A stretch of DNA of 58,869 nt from positions 1 to 58,869 of the forward strand of contig JAFXGV010000009.1 of the NCBI GenBank assembly GCA_017536765.1. Reading direction: 5' to 3'. How positions within the stretch are numbered: position 1 is the stretch's first letter; each line of letters starts with the position of its first letter. The notes below the pieces were generated by a model. That model was given only the letters and a program-made list of their open reading frames with translations, made no database searches and had not been told where the DNA came from. This document shows positions 7,548-17,158 of the stretch, piece after piece. The position numbers were made by a program, and so were the translations under genes. The DNA is from Bacteroidaceae bacterium (GTDB lineage: Bacteria; Bacteroidota; Bacteroidia; Bacteroidales; Bacteroidaceae).

Positions 7548-10547
7548 ATGAGAAGAAGCATCTTTTTGATTATGCTTATGGCAGCGACAACTATGCTGCA
7601 CGCACAAAGCAACATCACAGGCGACGATTCAAGACACCTGATGAACGAGGGGCGCAGGCTGCACGCCGACGGCGACTATTCCGCCGCGCTCAATATCCTT
7701 AACAAGATTGACACAAGAGCGCTGCCGTCGGCCGAGCAACAGGAGATTGAGTTCCTGCGCGCATCGGCCACATTCGGCACCGACCATTTAGAAGGCCGTT
7801 CCCTGCTGCACCAGTACCTTGCCGACTACCCCGAAACAAGCCGCAGGGATATTGTTGCCGCACTTATAGCAGAGTCGTACTACTACAGCCATAGCTTTGA
7901 ACTTGCCAACAAATGGTTCAAGGAGGCCGATTTCAACCGCCTCGATGTATATTCGCGCGAACGTGCCGAACTCTATTATGCCCTCACCCTGCAGGAGTGC
8001 GGCGAGGAGCAGCTGGCGCGCAACCTTCTCACATCGCTCACCCTCACGGGTAAAAGACACGCCGAGGATGCACAGTTCCACCTCGCTGCAATACAGTACC
8101 ACGCAGGCGAGCTGCAACAGGCCTACGACGGGCTCAAGAAGGTGGAGATGAGCGACAAATACTATCTTGAAGTACCATACTACATTGCCGGCGTATATGT
8201 GAAACAGGGCAAATACGGGCAAGCACAGCAAGTGGCCGAGGCCTTCATTGCCGACCACAGCAAAAAGCCGCAGGGCATAGCAATGAACCAGATGCTTGGA
8301 GCAGCCCTCTTTGGGCAGGAGCAGTATGCCGATGCCATAGCCCCGCTTGAAACCTACATAAACGGCACGGCAACCGACAAACAGCAGCGCATTGCCATCT
8401 ACCAGCTCGCATTGAGCTATTACGAAACAGGGCAGGCCGAAAAGGCAAAACCCCTCCTCGAGCAGTGCAGCAACGGCAACGATGCCGTGGCACAGAACTC
8501 GCTGCTGCACCTTGGTATGATTGCCGTGGGCGAGAAGAATATGACCGCCGCGAGAATGGCGTTTGAGCAGGCCGCCAATATGGACTGCGACAACGCTCTG
8601 CGCGAGGATGCCCTCTACAACTATGCCCTTTGCCTGCACCAGACACGCTACTCACCCTTTGCCGAGAGCGTAAAGGTCTTTGAGCGTTTCCTCAACGAGT
8701 ACCCCCAATCGAAACACTCCGACCAGGTGAACAAATACCTTGTGGAGGTATATATGAACACACGCAACTATGACGTGGCATTGGAGTCGATAGAAAAGAT
8801 TACCACCCCGTCGCCTATGATTTACGAGGCAAAGCAGAAGGTTCTTTACCGTTTGGGTGTACAGGAGTATATCAACGGCAATATGGACAAGGCCATAGAG
8901 TATTTCAACCGCTCCATCGCCCTGTCGCAATACAACAGAACCACATACAGCGAAGCGCTCTACTGGCGAGGCGAGGCACTCTACAACAAAGGCGACTATG
9001 CCGCCGCTGCAAAGAGCTACAAGAGCGTTATATCCTTGGGCGATGCCAACAGCAGCAAAGCCACATACGGCCTTGCATATACTTATTTCCAGAGCGGCGA
9101 TATGAGCAGTGCCGAGGCCGAATTCCAACGATTCGTAAAGCAGGCAGGCAGCAACGAGGCCGAGCTGCGCAGCGATGCGTACAACCGCATAGCCGACTGC
9201 TATTTCTACAAGCGCAACTACGGCAAGGCCGACGAATACTATCGCAAGGCGGGTGAGACACACAGCGGCAATGCCGATTATGCCCTCTACCGCAGCGCCA
9301 TCACACAAGGCCTTAAAAAGGACTATCGCGGTAAGGTGACCACGCTCAACAGCCTTGTGAGCAGCTACCCCGAAAGCAGCCACGCACAACAGGCCTATTA
9401 CGAAATGGCACGTGCCTACATTGAGCTGGAGGAGAACGCTAAAGCCATAGAGGCATTTGAGCAGATAACAGCCCGCTACCCCCACAGCGACCTTGCACGC
9501 CGCGCCGCAGTGGAGAAGGCTATGCTTTACAACAACGACGGCAATTATGCAAAAGCCATTGAGGCGTACAAGAGCATAATAACGCGATACCCCGGCAGCG
9601 CCGAGGCGCAGGTGGCGGCACAGGACCTCAAAAACATCTATGTGGAGAGCGGCGACATTGAGGGATATACCCAATTTGCCGCAAACACCAAGGGTATAAA
9701 GGCGGTGGAGAGCAGCGAGGCAGACACCCTCACATTCATCGCAGCCGAAAAGATATATGGCCGCGGCAACATAGACGAGGCCAAGGAGAAATTCAACGGC
9801 TACATAAACAAATTCCCCAATGGAGCGTTTGCAACAGACAGCCACTACTACCTTGGTGTGATAAACTACAACCGGGGCAACAAGAGCGAGGCGCTCGCAC
9901 ATCTAAAGCAGGTGATAGCATTGCCCGACAACAAATACAGCGAGGAGGCTATGGCATACGCATCGGAAATATACCTTGCCAACGGCGAGTGGAACAAGGC
10001 CAAAGAGCTGTACCAAAGAATTATTGAAAAGAGCAGCGACGAGGAGCGACGCACTGCCTGCCGCTTCAACCTTATGCAATGCACACACAATTTAGGCGAC
10101 AATACCGCAACAATAACAGTTGCCAATGAGGCATTGAAAAGCGGCCTCAACCCCGAGCGCAAACGCACAGCGCTATACTACCGCGCAAAAGCACTCCTTG
10201 CCACCGCCGACGGCAAGGCTGCCGAAAAGGACCTTGCACAGCTTGCCAAGGATACACGCACAACAGAGGGTGCCGAGGCCAAATATCTGCTTGCACAGCT
10301 TATGTTCGACCAAGAGCGCAGCAGCGAGTGCGAAAAGGAGATTATGGAGTACATAGACGAAAGCACCCCGCACGCCTACTGGCTTGCACGCAGTTTCGTG
10401 CTTCTTGCCGACCTCTACGCATCGCAGGGGCGCAATGCCGAGGCAAAGCAATACCTCCTGTCGCTCCAAAGCAACTACAGTGCCGACGATGATATAAAAA
10501 CGCTCATAGAGGAGCGCCTGAACAGCCTCTCAACCGAAAACCAATAA
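7548..10547 (+). CDS. Large periplasmic TPR-repeat protein
   Basis: This 999-residue exported protein has a signal peptide (cleaved near LHAQ, residue 20), and the remainder is a solenoid of tetratricopeptide repeats, recognisable from many copies of the A-LY--G-Y--A---Y pattern. Repeats such as these form protein-protein scaffolds, and several resemble the outer-membrane assembly scaffold type (YfiO/BamD-like spacing YPxSxxAxxA). It lies 1 base after the Nudix gene and 13 bases before an outer-membrane barrel gene, so the TPR and barrel products probably work together at the outer membrane. Its partners are not identifiable from sequence. Confidence 0.85.
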   Translation: MRRSIFLIMLMAATTMLHAQSNITGDDSRHLMNEGRRLHADGDYSAALNILNKIDTRALPSAEQQEIEFLRASATFGTDHLEGRSLLHQYLADYPETSRRDIVAALIAESYYYSHSFELANKWFKEADFNRLDVYSRERAELYYALTLQECGEEQLARNLLTSLTLTGKRHAEDAQFHLAAIQYHAGELQQAYDGLKKVEMSDKYYLEVPYYIAGVYVKQGKYGQAQQVAEAFIADHSKKPQGIAMNQMLGAALFGQEQYADAIAPLETYINGTATDKQQRIAIYQLALSYYETGQAEKAKPLLEQCSNGNDAVAQNSLLHLGMIAVGEKNMTAARMAFEQAANMDCDNALREDALYNYALCLHQTRYSPFAESVKVFERFLNEYPQSKHSDQVNKYLVEVYMNTRNYDVALESIEKITTPSPMIYEAKQKVLYRLGVQEYINGNMDKAIEYFNRSIALSQYNRTTYSEALYWRGEALYNKGDYAAAAKSYKSVISLGDANSSKATYGLAYTYFQSGDMSSAEAEFQRFVKQAGSNEAELRSDAYNRIADCYFYKRNYGKADEYYRKAGETHSGNADYALYRSAITQGLKKDYRGKVTTLNSLVSSYPESSHAQQAYYEMARAYIELEENAKAIEAFEQITARYPHSDLARRAAVEKAMLYNNDGNYAKAIEAYKSIITRYPGSAEAQVAAQDLKNIYVESGDIEGYTQFAANTKGIKAVESSEADTLTFIAAEKIYGRGNIDEAKEKFNGYINKFPNGAFATDSHYYLGVINYNRGNKSEALAHLKQVIALPDNKYSEEAMAYASEIYLANGEWNKAKELYQRIIEKSSDEERRTACRFNLMQCTHNLGDNTATITVANEALKSGLNPERKRTALYYRAKALLATADGKAAEKDLAQLAKDTRTTEGAEAKYLLAQLMFDQERSSECEKEIMEYIDESTPHAYWLARSFVLLADLYASQGRNAEAKQYLLSLQSNYSADDDIKTLIEERLNSLSTENQ

Positions 10548-10560
10548 TAAGCATATACAT

Positions 10561-12171
10561 ATGAAGAAGAGTATTATTTTAGCAGCGGCAATGGCAATAT
10601 CGTGCACATTGTTTGCACAAAAGGATTCATTGAACGCTGTAATAAATGTGGAGAACGACTATGCCCCCGTGGTTACAAAAGCCACCAAAAAGGGATTTAC
10701 ACCGCAAACCGAGCAGAACACGGGCTACACCCCGTTAGAGCTTGAATTCTCGCAGAAAGCAAACCCGTTCAAAGGATTCACAAGCGAAAGGGATGTAACG
10801 GAACTGCTGCCCGGACAAAAAAAGAGCCTCCCGGGATATGCACGATTGGGCTATGGCACAGGCAATAATGTAGATGGAAAGATTTCTTACCAATACGACA
10901 TTACCAAAAGGGATAACATAAAGGCTATGGCATCCATCGAGGGGTTCAGCAGCGAGATTGACGGCCCCGTGCAGAAGTGGGATTCACGTATGTTCAATTC
11001 GTGGGTGAGCGCCGACTATAAGCACCGCTTCGACTATCTTATTTTAGGAGCAAGCGGCAATTTAGAGAACAACGTGTTCAACTATCAGGGCGAGAACATC
11101 CCCGACAAGCAGAACAATCAAAAATTCAATGCCGAGGTAAACGGAGTGTCGCAGCTGACAGGCCCGTTTGCTTATAAGTTCAGCGTCGGCTTTGCCCGCA
11201 ACCACTACAAATACAGCGATGGCATAAAAAACAGTCGCTGGCAGAACCGTATGTATGTTAAGGGATTGATAAGCCATGAGATTGACGACCGGGATTTAAG
11301 CAACATAAACCTGGGAATGGATATAAGCAATTACACCTATGGCGGCCCCGCAACATTGAAAAACTTCATTTCGGCCGACTTTAACCCATATACCGACATA
11401 TACTTCAAGCACGCCAAGCTGCACATCGGAGCCAATGTGAGCCTCTTGAGCGACAACGGCAGCCGCTTTGCCATTGCACCCGACCTGGGTATTGAGAGTG
11501 CCGTCACCAAGACACTTACCCTTTATGCCAACATAACAGGCGGCAGAACAGCCGGTACATTCGATGCTATGGAGCAGTTGTCTTCATACTGGATAAACAT
11601 ACTCCCCAAGCCCGCGTATAACATAGCTGATATTATTGCAGGCGCACGCATAGCGCACGAAAGCCTCTCTGTGGATATGTATGCGGGATATGCCTATACA
11701 AAGGATGATTTCCTCAACTATGCAGTAGAAGTAATTGATGTTTTCAATGACAAATTCGAGGTAATAAGCTATATGGGCCAGGAGAACACCGCCCGCATAT
11801 ATGTGGGAGCAAATGCCGCATACGACTACGAGGGGTGGCTGAAACTATCGGCAAACAGCCGTTACACACATTGGAAGTGCGACGAGAAATATCTCCTTGC
11901 CACAAAGCCCGAGTTTGAACTTGGTCTTAATGCCGAGAGCCGTTTCCTCGACGATTTCTACATCACCCTGGCATACAATTTCGCAACATACGGCAACGAC
12001 GCCCCCTCGAAGAACAAGAACGAGCTGAACCTGCGCACAAGCTACAGGTTTATGGACCGCATAGGTGCATTCATCGAGGGTAATAACCTGCTCAACCGCG
12101 AATATGTGAAGTATGCAGGATACTACGAACAGGGTATAAACATACTTTTGGGACTTAGCGCCACTTTCTAA
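10561..12171 (+). CDS. Outer-membrane beta-barrel protein (TonB-receptor-like barrel without plug)
   Basis: This 536-residue protein has a signal peptide (MKKSIILAAAMAISCTLFAQ) and then a long run of alternating amphipathic strands, ending in LGLSATF with the C-terminal Phe typical of barrels. The start resembles a TonB-dependent receptor barrel, but no plug domain is present, so it is not an ordinary siderophore or SusC-type receptor. It is the last gene of the Nudix-TPR-barrel unit. A plausible role is as the membrane anchor for the TPR scaffold encoded just upstream. Function unknown. Confidence 0.75.
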   Translation: MKKSIILAAAMAISCTLFAQKDSLNAVINVENDYAPVVTKATKKGFTPQTEQNTGYTPLELEFSQKANPFKGFTSERDVTELLPGQKKSLPGYARLGYGTGNNVDGKISYQYDITKRDNIKAMASIEGFSSEIDGPVQKWDSRMFNSWVSADYKHRFDYLILGASGNLENNVFNYQGENIPDKQNNQKFNAEVNGVSQLTGPFAYKFSVGFARNHYKYSDGIKNSRWQNRMYVKGLISHEIDDRDLSNINLGMDISNYTYGGPATLKNFISADFNPYTDIYFKHAKLHIGANVSLLSDNGSRFAIAPDLGIESAVTKTLTLYANITGGRTAGTFDAMEQLSSYWINILPKPAYNIADIIAGARIAHESLSVDMYAGYAYTKDDFLNYAVEVIDVFNDKFEVISYMGQENTARIYVGANAAYDYEGWLKLSANSRYTHWKCDEKYLLATKPEFELGLNAESRFLDDFYITLAYNFATYGNDAPSKNKNELNLRTSYRFMDRIGAFIEGNNLLNREYVKYAGYYEQGINILLGLSATF

Positions 12172-12219
12172 CAGAAGAGGAGCGCGTTACCCGAAGAAAA
12201 GAAAAAATTTACACCTATA

Positions 12220-12239
12220 TAAAATAATATATTATTTTA
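12220..12239. repeat. Perfect 20-base AT palindrome
   Basis: TAAAATAATATATTATTTTA reads the same on both strands. It sits 48 bases after the barrel gene and about 100 bases before topA. It could be a weak terminator, a protein-binding site for the topA promoter, or a supercoiling-sensitive cruciform. Confidence 0.5.
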
Positions 12240-12307
12240 AGGTGAAACGCTTGTTTTTCTTTTTGTTTTTTTTGGATTTTTTGAACCGATAATACAGGAA
12301 ACTTTAA

Positions 12308-12315
12308 TACTTTTG
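12308..12315 (+). promoter_or_regulatory. Candidate topA -7 element
   Basis: TACTTTTG matches TAnnTTTG, 27 bases before the topA ATG. The nearest TTG lies 24 bases upstream, longer than the usual 19-21, so the -33 part is weak. Confidence 0.4.
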
Positions 12316-12342
12316 CCGCAAATTTGAAAAAAGGCAAGCATT

Positions 12343-14679
12343 ATGCAGAAGAATTTAGTTATAGTTGAGTCGCCCGCTAAAGCCAAGACAATTGAGAAAT
12401 TCCTGGGCAAGGACTACAAAGTGATGTCGAGCTACGGGCACATTTGCGACCTTAAGAAGAAAGAGTTCAGCATAGACACCGACACATTTGAGCCGGTGTA
12501 CGAGATTCCCGCAGAGAAGGAGAAACTTGTGAGCTCGCTAAAGAACGAAGCAAAGAAGGCCGACACCGTGTGGCTTGCATCCGATGAAGACCGCGAGGGA
12601 GAGGCCATCAGCTGGCACCTTTATACCGTGTTAGGTTTGCAACCCGAAAAGACCAAGCGCATTGTGTTCCACGAGATTACGAAGAACGCTATTCTGAATG
12701 CCATTGAAAACCCGCGCAGTATAGACACCAACCTTGTTTATGCCCAGCAGGCACGCCGCGTACTCGACCGCATTGTGGGATTCAAGCTCTCGCCCGTGCT
12801 GTGGCGCAAGGTGAAGCCCGCCCTCTCGGCAGGCCGTGTGCAGTCGGTTACGGTGCGCCTCATTGTGGAGCGCGAGCGCGAGATTAACAAATTTGTGAGC
12901 GAGGCGGGGTTCCGCGTAACGGCACAGTTCGAACTGCCTGCCGACGGCGGTGAGAAACGTGTTCTGAACACTGAACTGTCCAAGCGATTCAAGACCAAAG
13001 AGGAGGCCGAATCCTTCCTTGATTCCTGCAAGAATGCCACATTCATCATTGATGATGTAAGCACCAAACCTTTGAAGAAATACCCGGCTGCGCCGTTTAC
13101 CACATCCACACTGCAACAGGAGGCAGCCCGCAAGTTAGGCTTCACCGTGTCGCAGACAATGATGGTGGCACAAAGACTCTACGAGGCCGGTTTCATCACC
13201 TATATGCGTACCGACTCGGTGAACCTCTCGTCGCTGTGCATAGGTTCCTGCAAGAGCGTGGTTACCGACACCTATGGTGCCGAATATCTCAAGAGCCGCA
13301 ACTATTCCACAAATTCAAAGGGAGCGCAGGAGGCACACGAGGCCATACGCCCCACATATATGAGCAACGCCACAATAGACGGCACAATGCCCGAGAAACG
13401 CCTCTACGAGCTTATATGGAAACGCACCATAGCCTCGCAAATGGCCGATGCGCTTGTTGAAAAGACAACCGTGAACATAGCCATAAGCGGACACGAGGAG
13501 AGTTTTGTGGCAACAGGCGAAGTTACCGTATTCGACGGTTTCCTGCACGTGTATCGCGAATCGACCGACGAGGAGAGTGGCAACGACACCACATCAATAC
13601 CCGCCGTGAACAAAGGTGAGCAGCTTGTTGCGTGCGAGATTACCGCTACCGAGCGCTTCACGCAGCATCCGCCACGCTACACCGAGGCAAGCCTTGTGCG
13701 CAAGCTCGAGGAACTTGGTATAGGCCGCCCATCCACATATGCCCCCACCATAAGCACCATACAGCAGCGCGGATATGTGGAGAAGGGCAACAAGGCGGGT
13801 GAAAGCCGCAAATACAGCATCCTCACACTTAAGAACAAGAAGATAACGACAAAAGAGGGCAAAGAGAACATCGGAGCAGAAAAGGGCAAACTGCTGCCCA
13901 CCGACATAGGAATCGTTGTAAACGACTTCCTGCTCGAGTTCTTCCCCGAGATTATGGATTACAATTTCACCGCCACCGTGGAAAAGGACTTTGACGAGAT
14001 TGCCGATGGCAAGAAGCCCTGGGTGAACCTCATAAAGGACTTTTATGCCGACTTTGAACCGCAGATAGAGAACATCGTGCAGACAAAGAGCGAGCACAAG
14101 GTGGGCGAGCGCGTGCTTGGCACCGACCCCGCAAGCGGCAAGCCCGTGTCGGTGAAAATCGGCCGCTTCGGCCCCATCGTGCAGATAGGTTCGGCAAGCG
14201 ACGAGGAGAAGCCCCGCTTCGCACAGATGAAGCCCGGGCAGACACTGGAGACCATCACACTCGAGGAGGCATTGGGGCTCTTCAGCCTGCCACGTGCATT
14301 GGGCGAGTTCGAGGGCGAGGGAGTTACCATTGGTGCAGGCCGTTTCGGCCCATACATAAAGTATGGTGCTGCATATGTCACACTACCCAAGACATACGAT
14401 CCCTTGACAATATCATACGACGAGGCAACAGCCCTCATATTGGAGAAACGCAAAGCCGAGGCCGAGCGCATAATAAAAACTTTTGACAACGAGCCCGCGC
14501 TGCAGGTACTTAACGGCCGTTTCGGCCCATACATAGCCTACAACGGCAGCAACTACAAACTACCCAAGAATGTGACACCCGCCGAGCTGTCGCTCGAGGA
14601 GTGCTTGGATATTGTGAAAAAGCAGCAAGAGGGTGGCAAGCCCGCAGCCAAAGGGCGCCGATACACAAAGAAGAAGTAA
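12343..14679 (+). CDS. topA: DNA topoisomerase I (type IA)
   Basis: This 778-residue protein relaxes negatively supercoiled DNA by cutting and rejoining one strand. It starts with the Toprim domain (IVESPAKAKT, then SDEDREGEAISW), followed by the type IA core with the catalytic tyrosine Y287 in FITYMRTDS. The C-terminal third has repeats of the GRFGPYI type (about residues 605-770) in place of the classical four-Cys zinc fingers, and ends in a Lys-rich tail. Length and order match Bacteroidetes TopA. The start ATG at 12343 follows a single clear leader. It heads a tight housekeeping unit (aroK begins 3 bases after its stop). Confidence 0.96.
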   Translation: MQKNLVIVESPAKAKTIEKFLGKDYKVMSSYGHICDLKKKEFSIDTDTFEPVYEIPAEKEKLVSSLKNEAKKADTVWLASDEDREGEAISWHLYTVLGLQPEKTKRIVFHEITKNAILNAIENPRSIDTNLVYAQQARRVLDRIVGFKLSPVLWRKVKPALSAGRVQSVTVRLIVEREREINKFVSEAGFRVTAQFELPADGGEKRVLNTELSKRFKTKEEAESFLDSCKNATFIIDDVSTKPLKKYPAAPFTTSTLQQEAARKLGFTVSQTMMVAQRLYEAGFITYMRTDSVNLSSLCIGSCKSVVTDTYGAEYLKSRNYSTNSKGAQEAHEAIRPTYMSNATIDGTMPEKRLYELIWKRTIASQMADALVEKTTVNIAISGHEESFVATGEVTVFDGFLHVYRESTDEESGNDTTSIPAVNKGEQLVACEITATERFTQHPPRYTEASLVRKLEELGIGRPSTYAPTISTIQQRGYVEKGNKAGESRKYSILTLKNKKITTKEGKENIGAEKGKLLPTDIGIVVNDFLLEFFPEIMDYNFTATVEKDFDEIADGKKPWVNLIKDFYADFEPQIENIVQTKSEHKVGERVLGTDPASGKPVSVKIGRFGPIVQIGSASDEEKPRFAQMKPGQTLETITLEEALGLFSLPRALGEFEGEGVTIGAGRFGPYIKYGAAYVTLPKTYDPLTISYDEATALILEKRKAEAERIIKTFDNEPALQVLNGRFGPYIAYNGSNYKLPKNVTPAELSLEECLDIVKKQQEGGKPAAKGRRYTKKK

Positions 14680-14682
14680 CAT

Positions 14683-15213
14683 ATGACACGAATACTGCTC
14701 ACCGGATATATGGGAGCCGGCAAAACCACACTTGGGCGTGCTCTTGCAGCCAAGCTGGGGCTCACATTCATAGACCTCGACTGCTACATCGAGGAGCGTT
14801 TCCGCAAGACCATCTCGCAGATTTTTGCCGAGAAGGGCGAGGAGGGGTTCCGCGACATCGAGCGCCGTATGCTGCACGAGGTGGCCGAGTTCGAGGATGT
14901 GATAATATCCACAGGCGGTGGCACACCTTGTTTCTTCGACAACATAGACTATATGAACAGCAAGGGCATCACCGTGTATCTGCAGGTACCGGTTGAGAGG
15001 CTCTTCATACGCCTGAGCATAGCCCGCAAGCAGCGACCGCTCATAAAGGAGAAGAACGACGAGGAACTACGCGCGTTCATTATCGAGCAGCTTGCAAAGC
15101 GCGAGCCTCACTACGCAAAGGCGCAATACACATTTGCAGCCGACAAATTAGAGGACCGCAAACAGATAGAATCATCGGTTGAGGCTTTCTGCGAGCAGTT
15201 CAACCTACCGTAA
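14683..15213 (+). CDS. aroK: Shikimate kinase
   Basis: This 176-residue cytoplasmic enzyme phosphorylates shikimate at O3 using ATP, a step of chorismate and aromatic amino-acid synthesis. The Walker A loop GYMGAGKTT is at residues 8-16. The DLDCYIE segment (about 31-37) carries the shikimate and Mg2+ contacts, FRDIERRML follows, and STGGGTP forms the phosphate-binding loop near residue 79. The lid arginine segment (SIARKQRPL) is present. The length is normal for the family. It begins 3 bases after topA and is 32 bases before speA. Confidence 0.95.
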   Translation: MTRILLTGYMGAGKTTLGRALAAKLGLTFIDLDCYIEERFRKTISQIFAEKGEEGFRDIERRMLHEVAEFEDVIISTGGGTPCFFDNIDYMNSKGITVYLQVPVERLFIRLSIARKQRPLIKEKNDEELRAFIIEQLAKREPHYAKAQYTFAADKLEDRKQIESSVEAFCEQFNLP

Positions 15214-15245
15214 ACGATATTTTATAACAGCTAATACCACAAGAA

Positions 15246-17141
15246 ATGAGAAGATGGCGCATTGAAGACTCCGAGGAACTCTACAACATCAACGGCTGGG
15301 GAGCTTCCTATTTCAGTATCAATGAGGAGGGTAACGTAGCAGTTACCCCCAAGAAGGATGGCGTAAAAGTCGATTTGAAGCAGTTGATGGACGAACTGCA
15401 ACTGCGCGACGTAGCCGCACCTGTTCTTATTCGTTTCCCCGACATTTTGGACAACCGCATCGAAAAGATTTCGGGCTGTTTCAAAATAGCATCGGAGGAG
15501 TACAATTACAAAGGAGAACACTTTATAGTATACCCCATAAAGGTAAACCAGATGCGTCCTGTGGTAGAGGAGATTATGAGCCACGGCAAAAAGTACAATA
15601 TGGGCTTGGAGGCCGGCTCAAAGCCCGAGCTGCACGAGGTTATCGCAATGAACACCGACAGCAACTCGCTCATCATCTGCAACGGCTACAAGGACGACAG
15701 CTACATTGAGATGGCGCTACTGGCACAGAAGATGGGGCGCAGCATATTCCTGGTGGCAGAGAAGTTGAACGAGCTGAAACGCATTGCCAAGATTGGTAAA
15801 AGACTTGGTGTGCGCCCCAACATAGGCATACGCATAAAACTGGCATCGGAAGGCAGCGGCAAATGGGAAGAGAGCGGCGGCGATGCAAGCAAATTCGGCC
15901 TCACATCGAGTGAACTGCTCGAGGCGCTGGAACTGCTCGACAAGTACGACATACGCGACTGCCTGCGCCTCATACATTTCCACATAGGCAGCCAGGTAAC
16001 CAAGATACGCCACATAAAGACCGCCTTGCGCGAGGCTTCGCAGTTCTATGTGCAGCTGCATAAAATGGGCTTCAAGGTGGAGTTCACCGATATAGGTGGC
16101 GGCTTGGGAGTGGACTACGACGGTACACGCTCGTCGAGTAGCGAGAGCAGTGTTAACTACTCCATTCAGGAGTATGTGAACGATGCCGTTTACACAATGG
16201 TGGATGCTGCCGACAAGAATGGTATACCCCACCCCAACATCATCACAGAGAGCGGTCGCTCGGTATCGGCACACCACGCCGTGCTCATTTTCGAGATTCT
16301 GGAAACCGCAGCCCTGCCGCAGATGGATGAGAACTGGGAGGTGGGCCCCGAGGACCACGACCTCGTGAAGGAGCTATACAAAATTTGGGACGACCTGGAC
16401 CAGCGCACTATGCTCGAGGCCTTCCACGATGCGCAGCAGATACGCGAGGAAGCATTGGAGCTCTTCAGCCACGGTATTGTGGACCTTAAAACCCGCGCAC
16501 AGATTGAGAGTATGTTCTGGTCGGTTACACGCGAAATCCTCTCCATTGCCAAGACTATGAAGCACGTGCCCGAGGACTTCCGCAAACTGCCCAAGCTCAT
16601 TGCCGACAAGTATTTCGGAAACTTCTCGCTCTTCCAGAGCCTCCCCGACACCTGGGCCATAGACCAGTTCTTCCCCATAATGCCCATTCACAGGCTTGAC
16701 GAACGCCCCGACCGCACCTGCACCATTCAGGATATGACCTGCGACAGCGACGGCAAAATTACCGAGTTCATAAACTACAACGGCAAGGCCAACTCGCTGT
16801 GCGTGCACCGCGTGAAGAACAACGAGCCATACTACATAGGTGTGTTCCTTGTGGGTGCATACCAGGAGATTTTAGGCGATATGCACAACCTCTTCGGCGA
16901 CACCAACGCCGTGCACATAAGCGTGGACAAGGATGGCTATCACATAGACAAGATTATAGACGGCGAAACCATTGCCGACGTGCTCGACTATGTGCAGTTC
17001 GATGCCAAACGCCTTGTGCGCACATTGGAGACTTGGGTGACAAAGTCGGTGAAGCAGGGCAAGATTTCGCTCGAGGAGGGCAAGGAGTTCCTTGCCAACT
17101 ACCGTTCGGGCCTCTATGGCTACACCTATCTTGAACCTTGA
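15246..17141 (+). CDS. speA: Biosynthetic arginine decarboxylase
   Basis: This 631-residue PLP enzyme converts arginine to agmatine, the first step toward putrescine and spermidine. The PLP-binding lysine is K99 in FIVYPIKVNQ, at the start of the fold-III barrel. The glycine-rich phosphate site (DIGGGLGVDYDG) is near residue 285 and the substrate-binding ESGR segment is near 340. The C-terminal extension typical of SpeA is present, and the length matches Bacteroides homologues. It sits between aroK and argB, so arginine synthesis and arginine consumption are encoded side by side. Confidence 0.95.
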   Translation: MRRWRIEDSEELYNINGWGASYFSINEEGNVAVTPKKDGVKVDLKQLMDELQLRDVAAPVLIRFPDILDNRIEKISGCFKIASEEYNYKGEHFIVYPIKVNQMRPVVEEIMSHGKKYNMGLEAGSKPELHEVIAMNTDSNSLIICNGYKDDSYIEMALLAQKMGRSIFLVAEKLNELKRIAKIGKRLGVRPNIGIRIKLASEGSGKWEESGGDASKFGLTSSELLEALELLDKYDIRDCLRLIHFHIGSQVTKIRHIKTALREASQFYVQLHKMGFKVEFTDIGGGLGVDYDGTRSSSSESSVNYSIQEYVNDAVYTMVDAADKNGIPHPNIITESGRSVSAHHAVLIFEILETAALPQMDENWEVGPEDHDLVKELYKIWDDLDQRTMLEAFHDAQQIREEALELFSHGIVDLKTRAQIESMFWSVTREILSIAKTMKHVPEDFRKLPKLIADKYFGNFSLFQSLPDTWAIDQFFPIMPIHRLDERPDRTCTIQDMTCDSDGKITEFINYNGKANSLCVHRVKNNEPYYIGVFLVGAYQEILGDMHNLFGDTNAVHISVDKDGYHIDKIIDGETIADVLDYVQFDAKRLVRTLETWVTKSVKQGKISLEEGKEFLANYRSGLYGYTYLEP

Positions 17142-17158
17142 TTCTAAGATACCGTAAA

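Noticed and set aside
8652-9902. 416-codon minus-strand frame inside the TPR gene
   Set aside because: Antisense shadow of the TPR solenoid; Cys/Val/Ala-rich with no domain.
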